Below the pieces are notes generated by a model. That model saw only the letters and a program-made list of their open reading frames with translations, made no database searches and was not told the origin of the DNA. A program made the position numbers and the translations under genes. Positions 49,156 through 58,822 of a stretch of DNA of 64,000 nt are shown one piece after another (the first letter of the stretch is position 1; every line of letters begins with the position of its first letter). The DNA is from Meiothermus sp. (lineage in GTDB: Bacteria; Deinococcota; Deinococci; Deinococcales; Thermaceae), in contig NZ_BPIK01000001.1 of assembly GCF_026004075.1 (NCBI RefSeq), positions 1 through 64,000 of the forward strand, in the 5' to 3' direction.

Positions 49156-51780
49156 CTAAGGACGGGCCAGCGTAATCACCGGCGAAGTCCAGCTTTCCCA
49201 GTGGGCCGGGTTGTTCTCGTTGCCCAGGGCCTTGAGAACACGGATACGCACCACATAATCGCCATTTGGTACGGTCTTGAACAGCGAGTTGTCGCCGTTA
49301 CCGTTGTCCATATTGCTGTGGATGCGGGTGCCGTCCCAGGCAATCGCGAAGAAGCCGGTAGACGTAGAGTTGCGTCCGACGTACTCGAGATCCACAAACT
49401 TGTTGAAGACCGGGTGCACCGGGCGGTTGTTGGAGGCGTTCAGCACCTCAAACTGCAGCTTGGCCACAGGGTGAGCCAGATGGATCAGGAAGTAAGGAAT
49501 GTCGCCGCCCTGCAAGGTGAAGGTGCTGGGGCCAGTCTGGCGGACATAGTTGGTGTCGTTCAGCCGGGCCAGCCAGGGGAAGCCGAACTGTGAGGGGGCC
49601 AGCGCCACAATGCTCTGGTAATCGCCCTTGAAGCCTGCGTAGGGCACCCGGGCTACGGTTGCACCTTCGCTGTTGCGTACCACCACATAGCCGCCAAACT
49701 GGGCTAGGTTGGCGAGGCCGGGGTTGGGGGTGATGGTCACGTTCACACTGGCCGAACCGCCCGGCCCCACCGTGACGCTGGGGCTGCTGAACGAGACCGC
49801 CGAGGGCGCGTTGAAATAACTCAGGGTGAAGGTACCGGTGGTAGCAGAGGCTGCGAGGTGGCTCAGGCTGTAAGTTTCGGTGGCGTTACCCAAATTGCGG
49901 ATGGTCAGGGTACGGGTGACCGAGCCGCTCTCCACCTCGCCCAGCGAGAGCTTGCCGGGGGTTACGCGGGTGGTGCTGTTGATGGCATCTACAATCTGCA
50001 CCATCCCTGCGCCCTGGCGGTGTGTGATGTCCAGTAAACCAGTGGCTGGGGCTACAGAAAGAAGCTTGGGATCAGCGGTGTTTTGCAGGATGGTGCGCAT
50101 CTCCGAGGCGGGGGTGCCGGGCTTGGCCTGGAGATAGAGCGCCACCACCCCGGCCACGTGCGGGCTGGACATCGAAGTACCGCTTAGGGTGGCAAACGCG
50201 CCCTTCTCAAGCGGGTAGGTGGAGTAGATCAGGCCGCCGGGTGCCCCCAGGTCGGGCTTGAGGGTCAGGTCGGGCGAGAGGCCGATGGAGCTGAAGCTGC
50301 TAATCAGGTTGCCGGTGGGGTTGGGGAAGGAGCCAGACTGGTTGGTCCAGGTGAGTGTGACCGGGCCCGAAGCCAGGCGGTTGTTGATCAGTACACCTTC
50401 GGTATCGGAGATGCTGACCACCGGAATGGTGATGGCAGGCGTACCAGCTACTGTTGCTGAGAAGCGCCCCGGTGCGTTGTTGTACAGGATAACGGCGGCG
50501 GCTCCGGCCTGCTGTGCGTTGAAGGCTTTTGTGTAGAAGGTGCAGGTGCCGCGCCGGATCAGCACAGCCTGGCCTGCGAGGCTGCCCGCAGGCAGCGGAT
50601 TGCAGGCATCGTTGGCAGTGGTGGGGGTACCGGTACGGGCCATGGGGAGACTACCGGAGGTAGGAGGGGTGGGCGCACCGGTGGCTGGCCCGTAGCCGAT
50701 GGGCCGATCATCGGGAGAGATGGTAAAGGTGTTCAGGAAGACCGCCACATTGTCGTAGGAGGCTACGCCGATGACGTCCTCACCCACGCCCGGCGCACCC
50801 AGCGAGAAAGCACCGTTGGCTCCGCTGTTGCCAGCCGAGGCCACCACCACCACACCTTTCTTCACCAGGCGGTTGGAAACCACTGCGGTGGGGTACTGGG
50901 GCCACTGGAAGGAGGCGCCCAGGCTCATGTTCACCACGTCCATGCCGTCTTTGTAGGCCATTTCCAGGGCCGCAATGATCACGTCGGCGCTGGAAGAACC
51001 TTCACAGCCGAACACCCGATAAGCGCCCAGGATAACCTCGGGCGCTACACCCTTAACAGTGCCGTTGGCGCCGGTAATCCCGGCCACGTGGGTGCCGTGT
51101 CCGTTGCAGTCGTCACCACCGGGGCGGGTGCCGGGGCCGGGCTGGGGGATGGGGGTGCTGTTGTTGGGGTCGCCTGCATTGTAGGCATCGCCCACAAAGT
51201 CGAAGCCGTAGCGGATGCGCCCGGCAAAATCGGGGTGCTGGAGGTCAATGCCGGTGTCAATAATCCCAACCTTGACGCCACGCCCACTAAGGCCCAGCGT
51301 GTTTTGGGCGATGTTTACCTGGGTCTGGGTGATAGCGGTGAACATATCGGTCTCGCTACCCCCGTCTACGGGCTGGGGTGCGCTGACCGTAAGCACCGGC
51401 CAGACTGCTTTCACGCCAGGGATTCCACGCAGCTTGGCGGCTTCGCTGGCCGTGGCCTCTACCGAGAGGCCGTTCCAAAGCTCGCCATATTCAAAGCGTT
51501 CACGGAACTTCACACCATTGGCCTGAGCCAGGGCGCGGAAGTTGTCTTTGTCGGCCTTGACCGAGGCATCGCTGCCCCCTTCGACCTTGGCCTTGCCCGA
51601 GAGCTCCACCAACCAGGCGGTAGGGGTCTCGTCCACCATCTCGGCGGCACCCGTGCTCAGGGCACCTACGCCGGTGACAAGCTCCTGTACGGGCTCAAAC
51701 TGGGGCTGTACACGCTGGGGGCTGGAACAAGCCGCTAGCAAAGCAGCAAGCCCAATCCCTAAAAACATCCATCTACGCAC
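49156..51780 (-). CDS. Secreted subtilisin-like protease (lipoprotein) with a PA domain
   Basis: An 874-residue exported protease. The signal ends in a lipobox-like LAACSS (Cys about residue 18). A propeptide (about 40-135) precedes the S8 domain with the catalytic triad in VGIIDTGIDLQHPDF, DCNGHGTHVAGI and LSGTSMSSPHVAG. A PA insert (about 390-480, VLIRRGTCTFYTKAFNAQQAGAAAVILYN) lies before the Ser motif, and Ig/Fn3-like beta domains form the C-terminal 270 residues. It should digest proteins outside the cell. The length is typical for the Deinococcus-Thermus subtilases. Confidence 0.92.
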   Translation of the reverse strand: MRRWMFLGIGLAALLAACSSPQRVQPQFEPVQELVTGVGALSTGAAEMVDETPTAWLVELSGKAKVEGGSDASVKADKDNFRALAQANGVKFRERFEYGELWNGLSVEATASEAAKLRGIPGVKAVWPVLTVSAPQPVDGGSETDMFTAITQTQVNIAQNTLGLSGRGVKVGIIDTGIDLQHPDFAGRIRYGFDFVGDAYNAGDPNNSTPIPQPGPGTRPGGDDCNGHGTHVAGITGANGTVKGVAPEVILGAYRVFGCEGSSSADVIIAALEMAYKDGMDVVNMSLGASFQWPQYPTAVVSNRLVKKGVVVVASAGNSGANGAFSLGAPGVGEDVIGVASYDNVAVFLNTFTISPDDRPIGYGPATGAPTPPTSGSLPMARTGTPTTANDACNPLPAGSLAGQAVLIRRGTCTFYTKAFNAQQAGAAAVILYNNAPGRFSATVAGTPAITIPVVSISDTEGVLINNRLASGPVTLTWTNQSGSFPNPTGNLISSFSSIGLSPDLTLKPDLGAPGGLIYSTYPLEKGAFATLSGTSMSSPHVAGVVALYLQAKPGTPASEMRTILQNTADPKLLSVAPATGLLDITHRQGAGMVQIVDAINSTTRVTPGKLSLGEVESGSVTRTLTIRNLGNATETYSLSHLAASATTGTFTLSYFNAPSAVSFSSPSVTVGPGGSASVNVTITPNPGLANLAQFGGYVVVRNSEGATVARVPYAGFKGDYQSIVALAPSQFGFPWLARLNDTNYVRQTGPSTFTLQGGDIPYFLIHLAHPVAKLQFEVLNASNNRPVHPVFNKFVDLEYVGRNSTSTGFFAIAWDGTRIHSNMDNGNGDNSLFKTVPNGDYVVRIRVLKALGNENNPAHWESWTSPVITLARP

Positions 51781-51817
51781 GGTAGACCTCCTTGGGTGTC
51801 GTTTATCTAAGACCTGA

Positions 51818-53458
<1,641 letters not shown>

Positions 53459-53461
53459 GCG

Positions 53462-54166
53462 ATGCCGAAAGCACCAAAGCCGAAGACCAGAGCGCAGGAC
53501 TCGAGCAAGCCACGCCTGCCCAGGGAATCGCTTAAGGCCAAAAAGCAACGGGCCGCGCGAATTCTGGCGGTCATGGAGCAGCTCTACCCGCAGGCCGCCA
53601 CCGAGCTGCAACACCGCAACCCCTTCGAGCTGCTAATTGCCACGGTGCTCTCGGCCCAGGCCACCGATGCCTCGGTGAACAAGGCCACCCCGGCCCTCTT
53701 CCGGCGCTACCCCGATGCTTTTGCCCTGGCCCAGGCCACACCCGAAGAAGTTGAGCCCTACATCAAAACCATCGGCCTGTACCGCTCCAAGGCCAGGAAT
53801 ATCGTGCTGCTGGCCCGCCGCCTGGTGGAGCAGTACGGGGGGGAGGTGCCGGTGGACAAGGCCAAGCTGCGCGCGCTGCCGGGGGTGGGCTGGAAGACCG
53901 CCACGGTGGTGCTGGGGGCGGCCTTTGGGGTGCCGGGGATTGCGGTGGACACCCACCTGACCCGCCTGGCCGCCCGGCTGGGCTTGTCGGCCCAGAAAGA
54001 CCCCGAGAAAATCGGGGGCGACCTCGAGCGCCTCTTCCCCAAAGAAAAGTGGGTGTTTGTGCACCATGCCCTGATTCTTTTTGGCCGCTACCGCTGCACA
54101 GCCCGCAACCCTAAGTGCCAGGACTGCCCTCTGTACAACGACTGTCTGAGCAAAGGGGCCTGGTAG
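53462..54166 (+). CDS. nth: Endonuclease III (DNA glycosylase/AP lyase)
   Basis: A 234-residue base-excision repair enzyme that removes oxidised pyrimidines. LPGVGWKTATVVLG is the HhH motif with the catalytic Lys, VDTHLTRLAARLGL holds the catalytic Asp, and CTARNPKCQDCPLYNDC binds the 4Fe-4S cluster. A basic N-terminal extension of about 28 residues (KAPKPKTRAQDSSKP) is present. It begins just after the proS stop, so the two are co-transcribed. Confidence 0.94.
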   Translation: MPKAPKPKTRAQDSSKPRLPRESLKAKKQRAARILAVMEQLYPQAATELQHRNPFELLIATVLSAQATDASVNKATPALFRRYPDAFALAQATPEEVEPYIKTIGLYRSKARNIVLLARRLVEQYGGEVPVDKAKLRALPGVGWKTATVVLGAAFGVPGIAVDTHLTRLAARLGLSAQKDPEKIGGDLERLFPKEKWVFVHHALILFGRYRCTARNPKCQDCPLYNDCLSKGAW

Positions 54167-54172
54167 CTGGAA

Positions 54173-54406
54173 TCAGTCATCCCAGCGGCGGATTTTTTGT
54201 GGCAACCTACGCCAGCGCATGGGGCGAAAGCGGGCCTCCAGGCGCCGCCAGCCATAAGCCAGCGCCCCTACCAGGCCGGCGCCCACCGCCAGCACCCACA
54301 AAGTGGTAATGAGCCACAACATCAAAAACAGGCCCACAGTTCCAGCTAGCAACAGCACAAGCACCCCCAGGGGGCCCCGCGGAAGATTGAACTGCAACGG
54401 TCTCAT
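54173..54406 (-). CDS. Small membrane protein of unknown function
   Basis: A 77-residue protein with two hydrophobic helices (LGVLVLLLAGTVGLFLMLWLITTLWVLAVGAGLVGALAYG) and a basic C-terminal tail (RRLEARFRPMRWRRLPQKIRRWDD). ATG 54406 is chosen because the upstream extension lies in the promoter region of the PP2C gene. No family is recognised. It is convergent with nth and divergent from the phosphatase gene. It is plausible as a gene because of its clean topology, but unproven. Confidence 0.55.
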   Translation of the reverse strand: MRPLQFNLPRGPLGVLVLLLAGTVGLFLMLWLITTLWVLAVGAGLVGALAYGWRRLEARFRPMRWRRLPQKIRRWDD

Positions 54407-54512
54407 GTGTTCAGGGTAGAGCAAAAGGCATGAGGTGAATGTGGCTCGAGGGTTGTTGCAGACCAGCACATTGGCGGCGCGGTGATTTTTGGCCCGCACT
54501 TGCCTCGAGGTG

Positions 54513-54518
54513 GCCTAT
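54513..54518 (+). promoter_or_regulatory. -10 element of the PP2C gene, short leader
   Basis: TATAAT lies 12 nt before ATG 54531, leaving a leader of only a few bases. There is no ribosome-binding site between. No good -35 was found at the normal distance. Confidence 0.65.
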
Positions 54519-54530
54519 AATGCGCCTTGT

Positions 54531-55493
54531 ATGCCGGGCTCCGACAGCCTACCCATGGTGTTTGCAGCGGCCTTGACCGACCCAGGCCGCAAGCGGGCCC
54601 TCAACGAGGATGCAGTTGTCCAGCTCCTAACCCCCTACGGTGGCATTTTTATTGTGGCCGATGGCATGGGTGGGCACCGCACCGGCGAGGTGGCCTCACA
54701 GATGGCGGTGAGCCAGATTGTCGAAATACTCAAGCGCAGCGAGCCCTCGCCCCAGGGTTTGCTGGAAGCCTACGAGGCCGCCAACGAGGCCATCTATCTG
54801 GCTGGCCAGAAGCCCGAATCGCGGGGGATGGGCACGACCTGTACGGCCCTCTGGCTCGATCTGCCCTATGCCCTGATTGCCCATGTGGGCGACTCGAGGG
54901 CCTACCTGCTGCGCGATGGCGAACTTATGCAACTCACCCAGGATCATTCCTGGGTGGCCGACCGGGTACGTCAGGGCCTGTTGAGCGAGGATGAAGCCCG
55001 CAACCACCGTTGGCGTAACGTGATTACCAACGCCCTGGGTTCTTTCCCCAGCGCTCGAGTGGATCTGGTGGGTTTGAAGGTGCGGCCTGGCGATGTGTTT
55101 TTGCTCTGCTCAGACGGTCTAAGTGGCGTTCTAGAAGACAGGGTGTTGGCCGAGATGGTTCTGACCAATCCGCCCGAACCTGCCGTAGCCAAACTGGTCA
55201 AACTGGCCAACGAGTGGGGTGGGCCTGACAACATCAGCGCGGTGGTGGTGACCATTGGCAGCCAGGTAGCCGAAAACCCCAGGCCCTATGCGCTGCCGCT
55301 GGAGGCCAGCAATGGCCAGCCGGTGCGCCTGCAAAGCGGCGACCACCCCGAGGTGCTCACTACCCAGATTGTTGAACCGCAAAAGAAACCCACGTTCTGG
55401 CAGCGCTGGAGTAATGTGATTTTGCTCTTGCTGTGGCTTGGCCTGCTGGCCTTCGTCTTGTTCAATCAGCTTGGTAGCGGATCTACTCCGTAA
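54531..55493 (+). CDS. PP2C-family Ser/Thr phosphatase with a C-terminal membrane anchor
   Basis: A 320-residue protein phosphatase. DPGRKRALNEDAV, GGIFIVADGMGGHRTGEVAS, ALIAHVGDSRAYLLRDGEL, LLCSDGLSGVLED and GGPDNISAVVV are the metal-binding and core motifs of bacterial PP2C (Stp/PrpC). After residue 245 a linker leads to one membrane helix near the C-terminus (NVILLLLWLGLLAFVLFNQL), so it is membrane-tethered with a cytoplasmic catalytic part. It probably opposes a Hanks-type kinase encoded elsewhere. Confidence 0.92.
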   Translation: MPGSDSLPMVFAAALTDPGRKRALNEDAVVQLLTPYGGIFIVADGMGGHRTGEVASQMAVSQIVEILKRSEPSPQGLLEAYEAANEAIYLAGQKPESRGMGTTCTALWLDLPYALIAHVGDSRAYLLRDGELMQLTQDHSWVADRVRQGLLSEDEARNHRWRNVITNALGSFPSARVDLVGLKVRPGDVFLLCSDGLSGVLEDRVLAEMVLTNPPEPAVAKLVKLANEWGGPDNISAVVVTIGSQVAENPRPYALPLEASNGQPVRLQSGDHPEVLTTQIVEPQKKPTFWQRWSNVILLLLWLGLLAFVLFNQLGSGSTP

Positions 55494-55544
55494 CAGATAC
55501 CTTGCCATTTTTTTGCTCCCGACAGCGCGGGGCAGGAGATGCCT

Positions 55545-55573
55545 TTGCCAAACTTTCCCGGATTGAATAGAGT
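55545..55573 (+). promoter_or_regulatory. Candidate dnaB promoter
   Basis: TTGCCA (55545-55550), 17-bp spacer, TAGAGT (55568-55573). The expected leader is about 35 nt and ends in AGGAG before ATG 55614. Confidence 0.5.
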
Positions 55574-55613
55574 AGAAACTTGCTGAATAGGGTGTTGGAT
55601 TAGGAGAACAGCC

Positions 55614-56969
55614 ATGGCAATTACACCGCTCGAGGGCCGCGTACCCCCCCATAACCTGGATGCCGAAGCCAGCGTGCTGGGCTCGGTGCTGCTGGATAGC
55701 GAGGTGCTAGACCGGCTCGAGGGCCTGCTGGCCGCCGACGCCTTCTATAAGGAAGCACACCGCAAAATTTGGGAGGCCATGGTGGCGCTGCGGGCCCGGC
55801 GCGACCCGGTTGACCTGGTAACGCTTTCGGAGGAGTTGCGCCAAAACGGGGAGCTTGAGAACGTGGGGGGCCTCTCGTATCTGGTCGGGCTTTCGGAGCA
55901 CACTCCCACGGCGGCCTATGCCGACTACTACGGGCGCATTGTGGCCGAAAAGTGGACGCTACGCAAGCTGATTGCCGCGGCGGGCGAGGCCATGAAAATG
56001 GCCTACGATGAGGAGGGGAGCCTCGAGGATATCCTCGATACCGCCGGGCGCAAGGTGCTCGAGGTCTCTACTCAGGGGGCTAAGTCCGAGTTCCAGAGCA
56101 TGAAAGAACTCGTGCACGAAACCTTCGAGCACATCCAGCTGCTCTACGAAAACCAAGGGCAGGTGGATGGTGTCAAGACCGGCTTTCGCGAGCTCGACAG
56201 CATGATTGGGGGACTTACCAGCGGCTCGCTCAACATCATTGCTGCGCGGCCCAGCATGGGTAAAACTAGCTTTGCCCTGACCATCGCGCAGAACGTGGCT
56301 TTGCGCGGCGAGGGTGCGGCGGTGGCCATCTTCTCGCTGGAGATGCCGGCAGTGCAATTGGTTACCCGGATGCTCTGCTCCGAGGCCCGCATTGACATGA
56401 ACCGCTTGCGGCAGGGCCAGCTTGTCGACCGCGACTTTTCCCGGCTGGTGGATGTAGCAGGCCGCATCTCTGAGGCGGCCATCCTGATCGACGACACCTC
56501 CGACCTCACCCTGATGGAACTTAGGGCTCGAGCCCGCCGCCTGCACGCTCAGCACAAGCTGGGCCTGATTGTGATCGACTACTTGCAGCTCATGTCTGGC
56601 CCTGGGGGAGGTAAGAACGGGGGCGAGAACCGCCAGCAGGAAATTGCCCAGATCTCCCGTGGCCTCAAGGGCCTGGCCCGCGAGCTGGACGTGCCGGTGA
56701 TCGCGCTTTCGCAGCTTTCGCGGGCGGTGGAGTCGCGCCCTAACAAGCGGCCCATGCTCTCCGACCTGAGAGAATCGGGATCGATCGAGCAAGACGCCGA
56801 CCTGGTGATGTTCATCTACCGCGACGAGTATTACAACCCCCACTCCGAAAAGGCCGGCATTGCCGAGATTATCGTGGGCAAGCAGCGCAACGGCCCCACC
56901 GGCACCGTGGAGCTACAGTTCCACGCCCAGCACGTGCGCTTCAACGACCTGGCTAAAGACGAAATTTGA
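55614..56969 (+). CDS. dnaB: Replicative DNA helicase DnaB
   Basis: A 451-residue hexameric helicase that unwinds the replication fork. The N-terminal domain (PPHNLDAEASVLGSVLLD, about 10-110) binds primase; the RecA-like domain has Walker A ARPSMGKTSFALTIA (about 210), LGLIVIDYLQLMSG (Walker B), and ALSQLSRAVESRPNKRPMLSDLRESGSIEQDADLV near the C-terminus. No intein is present. AGGAG precedes ATG 55614. The length is normal. Confidence 0.95.
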   Translation: MAITPLEGRVPPHNLDAEASVLGSVLLDSEVLDRLEGLLAADAFYKEAHRKIWEAMVALRARRDPVDLVTLSEELRQNGELENVGGLSYLVGLSEHTPTAAYADYYGRIVAEKWTLRKLIAAAGEAMKMAYDEEGSLEDILDTAGRKVLEVSTQGAKSEFQSMKELVHETFEHIQLLYENQGQVDGVKTGFRELDSMIGGLTSGSLNIIAARPSMGKTSFALTIAQNVALRGEGAAVAIFSLEMPAVQLVTRMLCSEARIDMNRLRQGQLVDRDFSRLVDVAGRISEAAILIDDTSDLTLMELRARARRLHAQHKLGLIVIDYLQLMSGPGGGKNGGENRQQEIAQISRGLKGLARELDVPVIALSQLSRAVESRPNKRPMLSDLRESGSIEQDADLVMFIYRDEYYNPHSEKAGIAEIIVGKQRNGPTGTVELQFHAQHVRFNDLAKDEI

Positions 56970-57206
56970 ACCGGCCTCGAGGCCACCGCCGCTTAAACTG
57001 CAAAGGTGCGGCTGTTCTGGCTACTCCTGGTGCTGGCGGGTGGCGTTTTTGGTCTGATCCGCCATGTGCAAACCCGGCCCATCGAGCGCCCACCCGGGGT
57101 GCTGGCGGCCCGCGCACCCCTCCAGCAGCCGCTGGCACCGGCCGATGTGCCGCACCTGGAAAAGCCCGGTTACCGCTTTCATATGAAATCCTTTTGATTC
57201 ATTCCC

Positions 57207-57767
57207 CTAACATCCCCCCGGCCACCAGTGAAATAGGGTGTAGCTCTGGATAAGCGCGGGCTGGGTTTGTAGGTAAGCGCACCGGGCTTCCACCTTGGCC
57301 CACAGCTCCTCTTCATCCTGCACCTGCCCATTGGCCACGACCGCGTCAATGAGCCCCCAGACTCGTTCTACCGGCTGCAACTCGGGCGAGTAGGGTGGCA
57401 GATAACACAGCCCCAGGCCCTTGGCTGGCTCCACCCGCCCCGAGGTGTGCCAGCCAGCCTGATCCAGCACCACCAGTACCAGCTTGCCCGCCCCCGCCCC
57501 CCGTAGCCGGGCAAAGGCCTCCAACACCAACTGGAACCCCTCCACCGAGACCGAGGGCAGCAGCCAGTACTCGCTTTCCCCCGTACCCGGTCTTATGAAG
57601 GCGTACACATACAGCCAGCGATAGCGGGGCCGCTCCTGCGCTAGCGGCGTCCTCCCTCGCAAGGCCCATACCCGTCGGCGGATGGGCTTCAGCCCTATTC
57701 GGCGCTCATCAAAGCCCCACACCTCCAACTCCAGTTCAGGAAAGAGCAACCTGAACAGGAAAACCAT
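57207..57767 (-). CDS. IS630 transposase, DDE part (OrfB)
   Basis: A 186-residue catalytic half with WGFDERRIGLKP (first Asp), LVLVVLDQAGWH (second Asp), and YSPELQPVERVWGLI (Glu). It is expected to be made as a fusion with OrfA by -1 slippage on an A7G run at 57778-57784, since OrfA ends a few codons later. The start at 57767 may therefore not be used. Confidence 0.85.
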   Translation of the reverse strand: MVFLFRLLFPELELEVWGFDERRIGLKPIRRRVWALRGRTPLAQERPRYRWLYVYAFIRPGTGESEYWLLPSVSVEGFQLVLEAFARLRGAGAGKLVLVVLDQAGWHTSGRVEPAKGLGLCYLPPYSPELQPVERVWGLIDAVVANGQVQDEEELWAKVEARCAYLQTQPALIQSYTLFHWWPGGC

Positions 57768-58279
57768 CAGAAAGAGCTTTTTTTGAAAGCCTCCTGCCGC
57801 TTCGCATCCGCCTCCCGGTGGCGCGGCCGGGGGCGCAGCGGGGCCAGGCCCAGGCGACGCATCCAGTACCAGGCCCGCCGCCCATCCACCGGACGTCCCA
57901 GCCTTTCAGCCAGCCACTCCGCAGCGTTGCGTATGCTCCAAAGCCCGTCCCTGGGATGGGGCTGGAGGAGGGCCTGGCGGAAGCCCTCCTGGAGTTCGGG
58001 CGGTACGAGGGGGGCCCGGCCTTTGTTCTCGTGCCGCAGATTCTTCATGGGCAGGCCCTGATTGTAGCGGTGGATTACCTGACGCACCCAGCGATCGGTA
58101 TAGCCCAGATTCCTGGCTACCTCGGGGATGCTCTGACCCCTGGCCAGCAGCCAGAGAGCGTGCCAGCGGGCGCGTTCGGTGTGGTCTTGGGACTCCCGGT
58201 AGAGGGCGTGGAGGTTATCCGGATGGTGTCGCAGTTGGAGTTCCAACCGGGGGCGGCGCTGATGTTGGGCCAGTTGCAT
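57767..58279 (-). CDS. IS630 transposase, DNA-binding part (OrfA)
   Basis: A 170-residue protein with two HTH domains: ARGQSIPEVARNLGYTDRWVRQVIHRYNQG and the later GLWSIRNAAEWLAERLGRPVDGRRAWYWMRRLGL. The 3' end contains AAAAAAAG (minus strand), a canonical -1 slippery site, just before the stop, giving an OrfAB fusion with the downstream frame. The first 20 codons are preserved in the deleted copy at 22933. Confidence 0.85.
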   Translation of the reverse strand: MQLAQHQRRPRLELQLRHHPDNLHALYRESQDHTERARWHALWLLARGQSIPEVARNLGYTDRWVRQVIHRYNQGLPMKNLRHENKGRAPLVPPELQEGFRQALLQPHPRDGLWSIRNAAEWLAERLGRPVDGRRAWYWMRRLGLAPLRPRPRHREADAKRQEAFKKSSF

Positions 58280-58787
58280 GGCTCCATTTTAGTGGAAAGA
58301 GTCTTGAAGATTTCTTATCAGCCGGTGGCTTCCTTTGAGCTCGAGGCCCGCGTGCTTGCCAAGCGGCTGTACCGCTACGATGCTGCCGCCGCCATCTCGC
58401 CGGTGGATCTGGCCCTGGGCTGGGGCCGCATGTCCGATACCGATGTGCTTCGCAAACTCAAAATCTGGCAGGCGGATCGCTTCTACTTCTATGCCTGGTT
58501 CCGCGAACCCCCCATCCCGCTGGGTGAAATTGTCGCAAGCAGCACCAACATGCACCTGATTCCCGGTAATCCCAACATCGAGCTGCGCTTGAAGCGGCTC
58601 AAACCCGGTCACCTGGTCTGGATTAAGGGGTATTTGGTTCATGTCACCGGCCCCAGGGGCTTTTCCTGGCGCACCTCCACCGTTCGCACCGACACCGGCA
58701 ACGGGGCCTGCGAGATTGTCTGGGTGGCCGACCTGAGGGTGCGGTAAAACCACATCATACACCATTTTTGGCCTGTAGCGTATGTTA

Positions 58788-58816
58788 TTTACATAACCCA
58801 AGGTGGGTGTTATACT
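58788..58816 (+). promoter_or_regulatory. Leaderless promoter of uvrA
   Basis: TTTACA (58788-58793), 17-bp spacer, TATACT (58811-58816). ATG 58823 is only 6 nt past the -10, so transcription should begin at the start codon itself; there is no ribosome site. Leaderless mRNAs are common in Deinococcus-Thermus. Confidence 0.8.
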
Positions 58817-58822
58817 CCGCGG

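Larger units (their letters stand above)
57182..58317 (-). mobile_element. IS630-family insertion sequence, intact
   Basis: About 1.13 kb bounded by TA and imperfect inverted repeats (ATAnGAAATC-type ends at 57181 and 58317). Two overlapping transposase frames run on the minus strand. It interrupts a conserved gene between dnaB and uvrA. A 182-bp internally deleted copy is at 22895-23076. Confidence 0.9.
57006..58747 (+). pseudogene. Conserved membrane-anchored protein gene split by an IS630 element
   Basis: The first part (57006-57182, GTG start) encodes an N-terminal membrane helix and ADVPHLEKPGYRF. The second (58316-58747) resumes with PVASFELEARVLAKRLYRYD and ends WRTSTVRTDTGNGACEIVWVADLRVR. 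Together they make about 200 residues of a conserved family of unknown function, recognisable by LALGWGRMSD and SSTNMHLIPGN. The insertion is at a TA. By my count, removing the element and one TA leaves the two halves one base out of frame, so a further small indel is present. It directly follows dnaB. Confidence 0.8.
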
